Source: Salinimicrobium sp. TH3 (GTDB lineage Bacteria > Bacteroidota > Bacteroidia > Flavobacteriales > Flavobacteriaceae). From it: DNA of 64,000 nucleotides. Each line of letters opens with the position of its first letter. Positions within the stretch are counted from its first letter, which is position 1. The stretch is from NCBI RefSeq assembly GCF_026676115.1, contig NZ_JAPONB010000004.1, positions 62,001 through 126,000 of the forward strand, in the 5' to 3' direction. The notes under the pieces were generated by a model. That model saw only the letters and a list, made by a program, of their open reading frames with translations, was not told where the DNA came from and ran no database searches. Below, one piece after another: positions 34,435-43,393 of this stretch. The translations under genes were made by a program, and so were the position numbers.

Positions 34435-37400
34435 ATGAAAAAAAACTCCTCCCGGTTTTTTAAGTTTTTTAAAATCACCTTGCTGGTGGTGGGGATATTT
34501 TTTACTTCAAATGTATTGGCTCAAGATTTATTTATAGGTAATAATGATATTACTGTATCTACTGTTGATCCTCCAATGGAAGTTGGCAATGTGATTTATA
34601 ATAATAGCTCTAAGCTTACAGTTAACGGAACTTTAATTGTAAATGGTAATTTTAATATGGACCAAAATGGAGCCTTATTGGAATTAGGGGAAGGTGCCAG
34701 GTTAATCGTGTATGGTAATTTCATTGCTCATAACAAGGTCAATATCACTTTGCAAAAGGACAGCTATCTTATTGTATATGGTGATTTCACAAAGGGAGGT
34801 TCATCTGGTCAGGATTTGGTAATTATAGATAATGCCAAAATCTATATTTTAGGTAATGGTGATAATTGGGGTGGAAATTTCACCGGTTGTGGTGGGGGAT
34901 ATGACGGTACCACAACCACTCAAAGCGATGATTGTGACTTTGGTAATGAAGAAGATTTCGAAAACAATCAGGATGAATTTCCAGATGATTTAGTGGAGCA
35001 ACTTAATTGTTATGATCTAACTGCAATTTCTAATCAGGAAGTTTGTGAGGGTGCTCCTGTTACTTTTGGTGTTACTGAAATTACCAATGCTGCCGTTAAG
35101 TATGAGTGGCAGGAGAAAACTGCATCCACAGATTGGGTGCCGGTAAAAAACAATCCTGATACCTATACTTATACTATTCCCAGTACATCAGTAGAAGATA
35201 GCGGAAAGCTTTTTAGGGTAATTGTTCGACCTTCCGATTCTACTAATGCTACTTGTAAAATTTCCATTTCCAGGAAGGTGCTTCTAACAGTAAATGCTTT
35301 ACCTGTTCCAGTATTATCAAGCAATTACCCGGTATGTGAGGGAGGTGATATTGAACTAAATTCTTCCACTATTCCAGGAGGCACTTATCAATGGACAGGA
35401 CCTAACGGCTTTACTTCAAGTGTACAGAATCCTGTTATTCCAAATGCCAGCCAGGCTAAAGCAGGAGAGTATTCGCTTATTGTTACTAATGCCAATGGTT
35501 GTAGCAGTAATCCTCAGAGGACTAATGTGGTAGTAAATAATTTACCTGTTCCTATATTATCAAGCAATTCCCCTGTATGTAAGGGAGGTGATATTGAACT
35601 AAATTCTTCCACTATTCCAGGAGGCACTTATCAATGGACAGGACCTAACGGTTTCACTTCCAGTGAGCAGAATCCTGTTATTACAAATGCCAGCCAGCCA
35701 AAGGCAGGAGACTATTCACTTGTTGTTAAGAATGCCAATGGGTGTAGTAGTATAATCTCCTATGTAACTATAAGTATCACAAACAAATCGGAATGGACCG
35801 GTGCAGAAGATACAAATTGGAATAATATCAATAACTGGAGTTGTAACTCCCTTCCTACTTTGAGTACGGATGTTACTATTCCTGCGAACTTAAGCAAGTA
35901 TCCGGTGGTAAGTACTGGAAGTAATGCGTTTTCAAAAAATCTTATTATTGAGACCGGAGCTTCTGTTACTGTTATCGATAATTGGTTAAGAATCACCGGG
36001 AATTTAACTAATGATAATAATTTAAGTGCCTCTGCCGGAAGTATTTCCTTTGAAGGAGCATTAGCACAAACCATTCCTGCAGGAGCTTTCGGGAATGACA
36101 GGATTTTAAACTTAAATATTAGTAACTCCGCCGGAGTTACATCCGAAGCTACCATTGAGATAATCAATTCTCTAAAAGTAGAAGCAGGAACCTTTTACAC
36201 CGGTGATGGCCTCACCCTAATTTCTGGTGAAACAGGAACCGCATATATTGATGGCAGCGGCACAGGACAGGTTTTCGGAACTGTCACTATGCAGCGTTAT
36301 ATTTCCAATGCTTTTGGTTATAAATATTTCAGTTCTCCTTTTCAAAACTCTACAGTGAATGATCTTGCGGCCAATTTTAATCTAACAAATATAGAAACCG
36401 GTTTTCCTCACCTTTACGAATATCTTGAAAATCGGGAAGACGGGAAAGGAAATGATCTAACGGGCTGGCAGAAATTTTTGGATCTGGCTGCGCCTTTAGA
36501 AACCGGATTGGGATACGCCATTAATCCAAGTGGTGTGACCGATCCTTTAACTTTAAAGGTGACAGGAATTGTGAATAACGGTCTTGTAGAAGTAACTCTG
36601 GAAAATAATGACGGTAATTATACCAATGGCTTTAATCTGGTGGGGAACCCCTACCCTTCTCCTGTAGACTGGGATTTAATGGCTCCCGGATTGACAGGCA
36701 TTGATAATGGTATTCATTTTTTTAAAGCAAGCGCCGATAACAGATACACCGGAACTTATGTATCTTATGTGGACGGAGTTTCTACAGATCCTGCCTCAGG
36801 TATAATTCCATCCATGCAGGGATTTTTTGTTAGGGTAAGTGATCCTGATAATGGGATTTATCCTGCTACGGCTAATCTGCAATTTACCAATGCTGCAAGA
36901 ACCGGAAATGAGGTTTCTCATAGTTATTACAAGACGAAAAATAAAGCTGAAGTTCCTCAAATTAGGTTATCTGCAGGCTTTGAAAATGAAGAAAATTCAG
37001 ATGCGACAGTAATCTATTTTAGAAATGGAGCAACTCCCGAATTTGAAAAAGAAATGGATGCTCAAAAAATTCTAAATACGGCTGTGAATGTTCCCAGTCT
37101 ATATAGTTTGAGTTCAAAAAAGGAAAAACTTTCTATTAATGCTGTATCCAGTCTCAACACCGAAGCAATGGAAATTCCTCTTGGAATAAGTGCTGAAAGA
37201 TCTGGTGAAATGAGACTTGTTCTTTCCGAAGCTACAAACCTTTTTCCCTCTCTTCACCTTTACCTGAAGGATAACAAAAGGAAAATCCTCAAAGATCTTG
37301 ATAAAGATCCTCTTTATACCTTCACTTCTCAAAAAGGGCAAATTAATGATCGATTTGTTTTAATGTTTTCTTCTGAAAAATTATCCCCCGCAGAAATTGC

Positions 37401-37644
37401 AGTGGCTATGGAAGATTTTGCCGTTTATAATAGAGATAAAGAAGTTGTGGTAAAACTGAACCTTCCCAATAATGAAGAAGGAAAAGTGATTCTTAGTAAT
37501 ATGTCCGGGCAGGTACTACAGAGGAAATCCGGTTCTGGAAAAGAGGAGGTCAGGTTTAGTGGTATAATGTCTACAGGTGTTTACCTGGTGACCCTGGAAA
37601 CGGGAAATGAAAGCCAAACCAAAAAAGTAATTTTTAAAGAATAA
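34435..37644 (+). CDS. Large adhesin with T9SS sorting domain
   Basis: A 1069-residue exported protein (signal peptide about 1-29, ending VLAQ). Domains: a beta-helix-like N-terminus (about 30-140) with repeated GNF/GDF turns; a Cys-containing linker; two Ig/PKD-like repeats of 81 residues (about 289-359 and 370-440); a block starting WTGAEDTNWNNINNWSCN, typical of secreted flavobacterial surface proteins; and a C-terminal type-A T9SS signal (about 985-1069) ending GVYLVTLETGNESQTKKVIF plus two residues. The T9SS signal means transport through the Sov channel and surface anchoring. It starts directly after the chaperone stop, so it is translated with the pilus genes. Role as fibre-associated or tip adhesin is inference. 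Confidence 0.83.
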   Translation: MKKNSSRFFKFFKITLLVVGIFFTSNVLAQDLFIGNNDITVSTVDPPMEVGNVIYNNSSKLTVNGTLIVNGNFNMDQNGALLELGEGARLIVYGNFIAHNKVNITLQKDSYLIVYGDFTKGGSSGQDLVIIDNAKIYILGNGDNWGGNFTGCGGGYDGTTTTQSDDCDFGNEEDFENNQDEFPDDLVEQLNCYDLTAISNQEVCEGAPVTFGVTEITNAAVKYEWQEKTASTDWVPVKNNPDTYTYTIPSTSVEDSGKLFRVIVRPSDSTNATCKISISRKVLLTVNALPVPVLSSNYPVCEGGDIELNSSTIPGGTYQWTGPNGFTSSVQNPVIPNASQAKAGEYSLIVTNANGCSSNPQRTNVVVNNLPVPILSSNSPVCKGGDIELNSSTIPGGTYQWTGPNGFTSSEQNPVITNASQPKAGDYSLVVKNANGCSSIISYVTISITNKSEWTGAEDTNWNNINNWSCNSLPTLSTDVTIPANLSKYPVVSTGSNAFSKNLIIETGASVTVIDNWLRITGNLTNDNNLSASAGSISFEGALAQTIPAGAFGNDRILNLNISNSAGVTSEATIEIINSLKVEAGTFYTGDGLTLISGETGTAYIDGSGTGQVFGTVTMQRYISNAFGYKYFSSPFQNSTVNDLAANFNLTNIETGFPHLYEYLENREDGKGNDLTGWQKFLDLAAPLETGLGYAINPSGVTDPLTLKVTGIVNNGLVEVTLENNDGNYTNGFNLVGNPYPSPVDWDLMAPGLTGIDNGIHFFKASADNRYTGTYVSYVDGVSTDPASGIIPSMQGFFVRVSDPDNGIYPATANLQFTNAARTGNEVSHSYYKTKNKAEVPQIRLSAGFENEENSDATVIYFRNGATPEFEKEMDAQKILNTAVNVPSLYSLSSKKEKLSINAVSSLNTEAMEIPLGISAERSGEMRLVLSEATNLFPSLHLYLKDNKRKILKDLDKDPLYTFTSQKGQINDRFVLMFSSEKLSPAEIAVAMEDFAVYNRDKEVVVKLNLPNNEEGKVILSNMSGQVLQRKSGSGKEEVRFSGIMSTGVYLVTLETGNESQTKKVIFKE
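35299..35752 (+). repeat. Two tandem 243-base repeats in adhesin gene
   Basis: Copies start at 35299 and 35542 (period 243 bases, 81 codons). A stretch of over 60 bases is identical, from about 35342 in copy 1 and 35585 in copy 2, which indicates recent duplication or gene conversion. Each encodes an Ig/PKD-like domain with two Cys (PVCEGG or PVCKGG, and NGCSS). Confidence 0.85.
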
Positions 37645-37647
37645 AGA

Positions 37648-38151
37648 ATGACTGGAAAAAGCTTTTTCATATTCATGTTTTTGAGCCTCTCCAGTATAGT
37701 TTATTCTGAAGTAGCTGCACAGGAAAACCCACCTATTCCAGTAACTGTTGAAGTACGAAATGCCCAGGGTTTAAATTTTGGTTCATTCACTGTAGGAACT
37801 AACGGTGGAAATGTTTTTTTGAGTCCAAACGGTAATCGCACAGGTGATTCAGATGTGCATTTGCTGAATCTGGGACAACCGTCCCATTATGCGATCTTTG
37901 ACGTGTACGTAAATCCCGGTACTCTCCTGCAGATCCAGGGAGTTTATGATTTTACTCTTGAAGGACCTTCTGGTAGTGATGTCACTTTAACCATTGATCC
38001 AAATAGAGATATAAGCACCGGGCAAACTTTTATAACAACTCAGAATCCCCACGAGGTTCTTGTAGGTGGGCAATTAAAGATCCCAAATGGTAGCTCAGGT
38101 CCCGCCGGAAGTTATAATGCAATGTTTACAATAACATTTATTCACGAATAG
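37648..38151 (+). CDS. Divergent DUF4402-like pilin subunit 4
   Basis: A 167-residue exported subunit (signal peptide ending VAAQ), only 3 bases after the adhesin stop and 14 before the usher start. It shares the subunit frame: LNFGSFTVGTNGGNVFLSPNGNR near the N-terminus, VLVGGQLKIPNGSSGPAGSYNAMFTITF at the C-terminus. It lacks the alanine-rich N-terminal strand and carries a longer loop. It has no cysteine. It may be the adaptor or anchor that contacts the usher or adhesin. This is inferred from position. Confidence 0.72.
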   Translation: MTGKSFFIFMFLSLSSIVYSEVAAQENPPIPVTVEVRNAQGLNFGSFTVGTNGGNVFLSPNGNRTGDSDVHLLNLGQPSHYAIFDVYVNPGTLLQIQGVYDFTLEGPSGSDVTLTIDPNRDISTGQTFITTQNPHEVLVGGQLKIPNGSSGPAGSYNAMFTITFIHE

Positions 38152-38165
38152 CCGCAAGAAAATTA

Positions 38166-40742
38166 ATGCCAACTACTTCCCCCAAAAAAATATTTTTCTC
38201 AGCAAAAATTTCTCACATCTGTTTTTTGTTGTTTTTTGGGTTATTCACTTCAGTGGCAACAGCTCAGCAATTCCAACAAGATTATGATGAACTAGGCGTT
38301 GAAATGAACATTTCAAGGCTGGGAACTTATGAAATTCCCATTGCTATTAAAGGAGAAGATGCCTATTTACCCGTTGAAGTACTCTTCGACATTTTAAAGA
38401 TCAAGCATGAAACCACGGGAGAGATTGTCAGCGGATTTATCATTCATCCCGATTCTTCCTATACTATTAACTGGCAAAAGCCAGAGATCATCTATAAAGG
38501 TGAAACCTTCAGCCTTTCCAAAAATGACATTTTAGAAACTCCTTCCGGCAGGTATCTCAAATCAGATCACTTCGGAAAAATATTTGATCTTGATACGCAA
38601 TTCTCCTTCCGAAGTCTTTCCGTAGAACTGGAGACCGATAAGGAGCTGCCAGTGATAAAGGAAATGCGCCTGCAAAAGATGAGGGAAAATCTTGACAGGG
38701 TGAAAGGAGTGGTCGTGCCCGATACTTTAATTCCTGCGCGATATCCATTTTTCAAGCCGGGAACTCTCGATTGGGGCGTGGTTACCACACAACAAACCGA
38801 TTTTGAAAATGTTAACCGACTTATGTTAGGGCTGGGAACTATGTTCCTGGGTGGGGAAACTAATTTAATGTTGAACTATTCGAGCCGGTTGCCATTTTCA
38901 ACCCGTAACCAGTTTTACCAATGGCGCTATGTGAACAATGACAACAAATATCTTACCCAGATAACTGCGGGACGTATTTTCTCCAGAGCTACTTCTTCCC
39001 TTTTTGCACCAGTCTCGGGAGTACAGATCACTAATAGTCCACTACAAAACCGACGCTCTTTTGGAACTTACCTCCTTAATGACTACACCGAACCGCGCTG
39101 GACGGTCGAACTTTATGTAAATAATGTCCTGGTGGCTTTCACCGAGGCAGATGCTTCAGGGTTCTACAGTTTTGAAGTGCCGCTTATGTATGGTAATACA
39201 GCAGTGAGTCTTCGTTTCTACGGCCCCTGGGGAGAAGAACGTATTGAAGATAGAGTGATCAATATTCCCTATAATTTTGTTCCGAAAAATGAACTGGAAT
39301 ATACTTTAAGTGCGGGAATTGTTGAAAATGAAGACTGGAATCGCTTTAGCAGGGTCAATCTTAATTATGGACTGAACAATGCTATCACTATTGGTGGTGG
39401 GGTGGAATATCTTTCTGAAGTAGAGAGTGGCGAAGTAATGCCTTTCGTAAATTCCTCCATGCGTATTGCCTCAGGTTTATTGTTCTCGGGAGAATATATG
39501 TACGGCGTCAAAGGGGAAGCGCTCTTAAGTTACCGCTCCCCACGAAATATTCAGGTAGACCTTAATTATATCAATTATGATGAGGACCAAACGGCGATAA
39601 ATTTCAACTATCTGGAGGAAAGAAAAGTTAGCCTTTCTACTCCTGTTCGCACCAGATATTTTTCCATGTTTAGCCGCTTTAGCGTGAACCAGATCATTAT
39701 GCCCACAACCGAGTTTACAACAGCCCAGCTATTGCTATCGGGTGCACTGTTTGGTATTAGCACTAACTTTACAACTTACGGCCTGTACAATGATCGTATG
39801 GACGAGCCCACCTTGTACAGCTCCTTATCCCAAACTTACCGTCTGCCTCATAAATTCCTCTTTTCTCCTCAAATCCAGTACGATTTTAGCCGGGAGAGAT
39901 TTAACAACCTTATCCTGGAAGTAGAACGTCCGGTTTTTCGGCAGGGATTCTTGAATCTCGCCTACGAGAACAATTTCTTAAGGGATGCTCATATTTTTGA
40001 GGTGGGACTGCGGTATGCGTTTAATTTCGCACAAACTTCGGCCACTTCACGAATTGGAAATAGAAATTCCTCCTTTGTACAATCAGCCAGGGGAAGCTTA
40101 ATGCTCGATGATAATACAGGCTATATAATGGCAAGCAATCGCACCGCCATGTCACGAGCGGCGATTACGGTAATTCCGTTCCTGGATCTTAACCACAACG
40201 GAGTCAAAGATCCCATGGAACCTGGAGTACCCGGTCTTGAACTTAAAAACCGAAGTGGCCGCGTTACATATAATGAAGATGAGACGATTCTTCGTATAAC
40301 AGAACTTCAGCCCTATATTGATCTTCTCCTTGAATTGGATCCTGTAAGTCTGGACAACATTGCCTGGAAGATCCCAAATTCCAAGATCCTCGTAAAAACC
40401 CAGCCTAACCACTTCAAAGAAATCTACGTTCCTGTAGAAGTCCAGGGAGAAGTTGGCGGAATGGTATATTATAACGAAGGAAACAAAATTAGCGGCCAGG
40501 GTAGGATCTTAATCAATATTCTGGACCAAAAAGGGCAAAAAGCAGCTGAGCTTCTAAGTGAAGGCGACGGATACTTTAGTTACCTGGGACTGGCCCCAGG
40601 GAAATACACTGCGGAAATTGATCCTGAACAGCTGCAGAAGCTAGGGTATAAAGCCATGCCTGAAGCAATAGAATTCGAAATCAAGGTAGATCAATATGGA
40701 GATATTGTAGATACTTTAGAATTCGTTCTTTCGGAAAAATAG
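38166..40742 (+). CDS. Outer-membrane usher-like protein
   Basis: An 858-residue exported protein (signal peptide about 1-34). Residues about 35-190 form an N-terminal domain like ushers' subunit-chaperone binding region. About 195-620 is a beta-barrel, and the segment WTVELYVNNVLVAFTEADAS with the following VPLMYGNTAVSLRFYGPWGEER resembles the usher plug region (VELYIDG...). The C-terminal part has FLDLNHNGVKDPMEPGVPG, an SdrD_B-like motif, then a carboxypeptidase-regulatory-like domain (about 770-858). It would form the pore for fibre assembly. It is diverged from FimD/PapC, and the assignment rests on the plug-like segment plus the operon. Confidence 0.72.
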   Translation: MPTTSPKKIFFSAKISHICFLLFFGLFTSVATAQQFQQDYDELGVEMNISRLGTYEIPIAIKGEDAYLPVEVLFDILKIKHETTGEIVSGFIIHPDSSYTINWQKPEIIYKGETFSLSKNDILETPSGRYLKSDHFGKIFDLDTQFSFRSLSVELETDKELPVIKEMRLQKMRENLDRVKGVVVPDTLIPARYPFFKPGTLDWGVVTTQQTDFENVNRLMLGLGTMFLGGETNLMLNYSSRLPFSTRNQFYQWRYVNNDNKYLTQITAGRIFSRATSSLFAPVSGVQITNSPLQNRRSFGTYLLNDYTEPRWTVELYVNNVLVAFTEADASGFYSFEVPLMYGNTAVSLRFYGPWGEERIEDRVINIPYNFVPKNELEYTLSAGIVENEDWNRFSRVNLNYGLNNAITIGGGVEYLSEVESGEVMPFVNSSMRIASGLLFSGEYMYGVKGEALLSYRSPRNIQVDLNYINYDEDQTAINFNYLEERKVSLSTPVRTRYFSMFSRFSVNQIIMPTTEFTTAQLLLSGALFGISTNFTTYGLYNDRMDEPTLYSSLSQTYRLPHKFLFSPQIQYDFSRERFNNLILEVERPVFRQGFLNLAYENNFLRDAHIFEVGLRYAFNFAQTSATSRIGNRNSSFVQSARGSLMLDDNTGYIMASNRTAMSRAAITVIPFLDLNHNGVKDPMEPGVPGLELKNRSGRVTYNEDETILRITELQPYIDLLLELDPVSLDNIAWKIPNSKILVKTQPNHFKEIYVPVEVQGEVGGMVYYNEGNKISGQGRILINILDQKGQKAAELLSEGDGYFSYLGLAPGKYTAEIDPEQLQKLGYKAMPEAIEFEIKVDQYGDIVDTLEFVLSEK

Positions 40743-40898
40743 TTTTTTGCTACGAATTCACGAATGTCTTTTTTTCAGGCGCAGTAGAATTTCTTCGTAT
40801 TCTTCTTTTGATCTTATTTTTCTTTGTGTAAAATTTTCGGAAATAAATTTCTGCGCTCTTTGCTTTTCTTTGCGCTCCTCTGCGTGAAAAAGATCCAT
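40743..40898. repeat. Spacer with flavobacterial-type repeat fragments
   Basis: Contains CTACGAATTCACGAATG (40750-40766) and a run of CTTTGC/CTTTGCG pieces (about 40856-40890). I associate both with dispersed repeats in Bacteroidetes spacers. No gene or clear terminator. Confidence 0.4.
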
Positions 40899-42809
40899 CT
40901 AATTTCTATCAGGCTTCCACTCCGTATGAAAAAACTCTCCTCTGGGTTTATCCTTACGTTCGTAGGTGTGAGCACCAAAATAATCCCGCTGCGCCTGGAT
41001 CATATTGGCCGATGATTGTTCAGCAGTAAAACTTAGCAGGTAATTTGCCGCGGCACTCATAACCGGTACAGGAAAGCCGGCATTTAAAGCTTCTCCCACT
41101 ACTGCAGTTAGGGATTTCCTGGATGTTGATATTTCCTGAACTATGTCGGGATGCATTAAAATATGCTGTTGATAAACTTCGAATTTTTTAACCAAATCTT
41201 CCATTAGTTTGCTTCTTATGATACAACCATTGGTCCAGATTCTCGCCACTTCCGATAGGTTTAGCTTCCACTCATATTCCTTAGAAGCCCTGGAAAGCAG
41301 ATCAAACCCTGTGGCATGATTAATAATACTTGATGCCTTAAAAGCTTCAAAAAGGGCATTTCTCAGCTCTTTTATATTTCCTTTCTCTAAAATTTGTGAG
41401 TCATATTCTTTCGCAGCCGCTGTGCGGCTTTCTTTCATCCCGGAAATATTTCTTGCCATTACTGCAGCACTAATAGTATCCAGCGGCACTCCCAGCTCCA
41501 AAGCAGCATTGGTGGACCAGCCTCCTGTGCCTTTTTGCTTCGCTGCATCCAGGATGTTGTCGAGTAGAAATGTTCCGTCTTCCTTCTTCCGAAGAATATC
41601 GATAGAAATTTCCAGAAGATAACTTTGTACTTCCCGGTTCCACTCTTCAAAAAGAGCAGCGATCTCTATGGAAGTTGTGCCGGTGTGGAATCTCAACAGA
41701 TGATAGGTTTCGGCAATGAGCTGCATCTCCCCGTACTCAATACCGTTGTGTACCATCTTGACGAAATGCCCCGATCCATCGGGTCCTATGTATGCGCAGC
41801 AAGGATCTCCATTTTTATCCCGTGCTGCAATCTTCTCCAGGATAGGCCCTACTCTTTTGTAAGAACTTTTAGGTCCGCCGGGCATGATGGAAGGTCCTTT
41901 TCTTGCCCCTTCTTCTCCACCCGAAATTCCCACGCCCATAAACAAGATTCCCTTTTCCTTTAGTTCCTTTTCTCTCCTGATGGTATCTTTGTAATGGGAA
42001 TTTCCACCGTCAATAATGAGATCATCCTTGTCCAGATAGGGAAGCAGATCTTCAATGACAAAATCGATCACTTTCCCGGCATTCACCATAAGCAGGATAT
42101 TTCTGGGTCTTTCGAGGCTTTGGGTAAAAGCCTTGAGATCATCAAACCCTTCAAAATTTAATTCAACATTTTTTGAAACAAAATTTTTGGCGATATCTAC
42201 CTCCATCTTATCTACGTGCCGGTTATAAACCGAAACTTTATAGCCGCTTGAGGCCATATTAATCGCAAGGCTTTGTCCCATTACTCCCAGACCAAAAAGA
42301 CCTATTTCAGCTTTTTCCTTCATTTTTTCCATGATCTCATTTATTATTTGTTCGGGAGATTGATCCACATCAATATGAATTCCATAGGAAGGCAGTTCCA
42401 GGGTTTCATACTGCGACTGCAGCAGCTCCGGCTTAAAATAATGACCTTTCCTGCCGGTAATCCTTTTGTGAATTACACCATAATCCGAATGCAAAAAGAT
42501 CCACCTAATATCCTCCTGCGGCAGGACCTTCAGCTGTTCCCGGTACTTTTCCTTTAAGGCTGAACATGCCAGAACAGCTCCCGATTCCCCCTGCCATTCG
42601 GTAATTTTTAAAGCAAGATTCTCCAGCCATTCCCGGCGATCCACATCTTTTAGTGGAATCCCGGCGTCCATTTTTTCTACATTTTCTTTAGGATGGAAAT
42701 CATCGGCATCAAAAAAGGGGATTTCCAGCTGCTTTGCCAGGAGTCTCCCAATGGTAGTTTTGCCAACTCCCGAGACCCCCATTACTATATATACTTTTTG
42801 CCGAATCAT
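40899..42809 (-). CDS. Fused gluconokinase / 6-phosphogluconate dehydrogenase (decarboxylating)
   Basis: One 636-residue polypeptide with two successive enzymes. Residues 1-165 are a GntK-type gluconate kinase: P-loop MGVSGVGKTT (10-19), DADDFHP, and CSALKEKYR. Residues about 168-636 are a complete 6-phosphogluconate dehydrogenase: GLFGLGVMGQSLA binds NADP, then GGNSHYKDT, GISGGEEGARKGPS and KMVHNGIEYGEMQ supply the active site. The protein would phosphorylate gluconate and oxidise the product to ribulose 5-phosphate without release between domains. No stop or shift separates them. It overlaps the GreA/B gene by 4 bases, so the two are coupled. Confidence 0.9.
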   Translation of the reverse strand: MIRQKVYIVMGVSGVGKTTIGRLLAKQLEIPFFDADDFHPKENVEKMDAGIPLKDVDRREWLENLALKITEWQGESGAVLACSALKEKYREQLKVLPQEDIRWIFLHSDYGVIHKRITGRKGHYFKPELLQSQYETLELPSYGIHIDVDQSPEQIINEIMEKMKEKAEIGLFGLGVMGQSLAINMASSGYKVSVYNRHVDKMEVDIAKNFVSKNVELNFEGFDDLKAFTQSLERPRNILLMVNAGKVIDFVIEDLLPYLDKDDLIIDGGNSHYKDTIRREKELKEKGILFMGVGISGGEEGARKGPSIMPGGPKSSYKRVGPILEKIAARDKNGDPCCAYIGPDGSGHFVKMVHNGIEYGEMQLIAETYHLLRFHTGTTSIEIAALFEEWNREVQSYLLEISIDILRKKEDGTFLLDNILDAAKQKGTGGWSTNAALELGVPLDTISAAVMARNISGMKESRTAAAKEYDSQILEKGNIKELRNALFEAFKASSIINHATGFDLLSRASKEYEWKLNLSEVARIWTNGCIIRSKLMEDLVKKFEVYQQHILMHPDIVQEISTSRKSLTAVVGEALNAGFPVPVMSAAANYLLSFTAEQSSANMIQAQRDYFGAHTYERKDKPRGEFFHTEWKPDRN

Positions 42810-43318
42810 GAGTAAGTTATAGCGAGGATCTCCAATTCCTGTAACTCTCCTCCCATTTGCACTTCGGCAATTTCTCCGATTTTTTTTCCGGTAAGGGCTT
42901 TGGCAAGGGGTGCCAAAAATGCTATTTTTTGAGCCTTAATATTTGCCTCATCTACCCCAACGATCATAAAGGATTGTTCCTTTCCCTTTTGAGGTCCCGT
43001 CAAAAAACGAAATTTCACCCTGGCACCAAATCTCACCTCGTCCTGGGCCTGTTCTTTGGGTTCAAGAATTCGGGCCGAGTTTATTCTCTCATTCAGTAAA
43101 TTGATCTTTCCGTCAATCACTGCTGTAGCATGCCTTCGGTCTTTATCACTGCTAATATCCAGCTCCTTTCTTTCCTTTTCCAATGCTTCCCGCTCTTCTA
43201 TCAACTGCTTGTGTCCCTGCGGAGTAACATAATTGGTCACTCCCGGAGGCAAGGCTGCACGTGGTGGAATAAACGGTGCTTCTTCCTGGTCCTCTTCCTT
43301 TACAAATCCGCGGCTCAT
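42806..43318 (-). CDS. GreA/GreB-family transcript cleavage factor
   Basis: A 170-residue protein from ATG at 43318 (the 43342 start adds eight residues). An extended N-terminus (VKEEDQEEAPFIPPRAALPPG) precedes the coiled-coil finger (about 45-95), and the C-terminal FKBP-like domain contains ITGRKIGE-type GKKIGEIAEV. The family rescues backtracked RNA polymerase. The finger tip shows two acidic residues (ISSDKDRR), consistent with activity. It is upstream of, and overlaps, the gntK-gnd fusion gene. A near copy of the dispersed word occurs at 42913-42931. Confidence 0.85.
   Translation of the reverse strand: MSRGFVKEEDQEEAPFIPPRAALPPGVTNYVTPQGHKQLIEEREALEKERKELDISSDKDRRHATAVIDGKINLLNERINSARILEPKEQAQDEVRFGARVKFRFLTGPQKGKEQSFMIVGVDEANIKAQKIAFLAPLAKALTGKKIGEIAEVQMGGELQELEILAITYS
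42913..42931. repeat. Dispersed palindromic word, variant, in GreA/B gene
   Basis: AAAAATGCTATTTTTT with flanking CC and G. It is read on the gene strand as Q-K-I-A-F-L. Confidence 0.5.
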
Positions 43319-43381
43319 AATTCTCTTTTTATTAAAGGTCACAAATTACCCGCACAATTCAAAAATTGTATTAAATCCTGT

Positions 43382-43389
43382 TAATTTTG
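43382..43389 (+). promoter_or_regulatory. -7 element almost abutting the glycosyltransferase start
   Basis: TAATTTTG ends four bases before ATG at 43394, so transcription would begin at or just after the start codon. No well-spaced TTG is seen. Confidence 0.4.
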
Positions 43390-43393
43390 GCGT

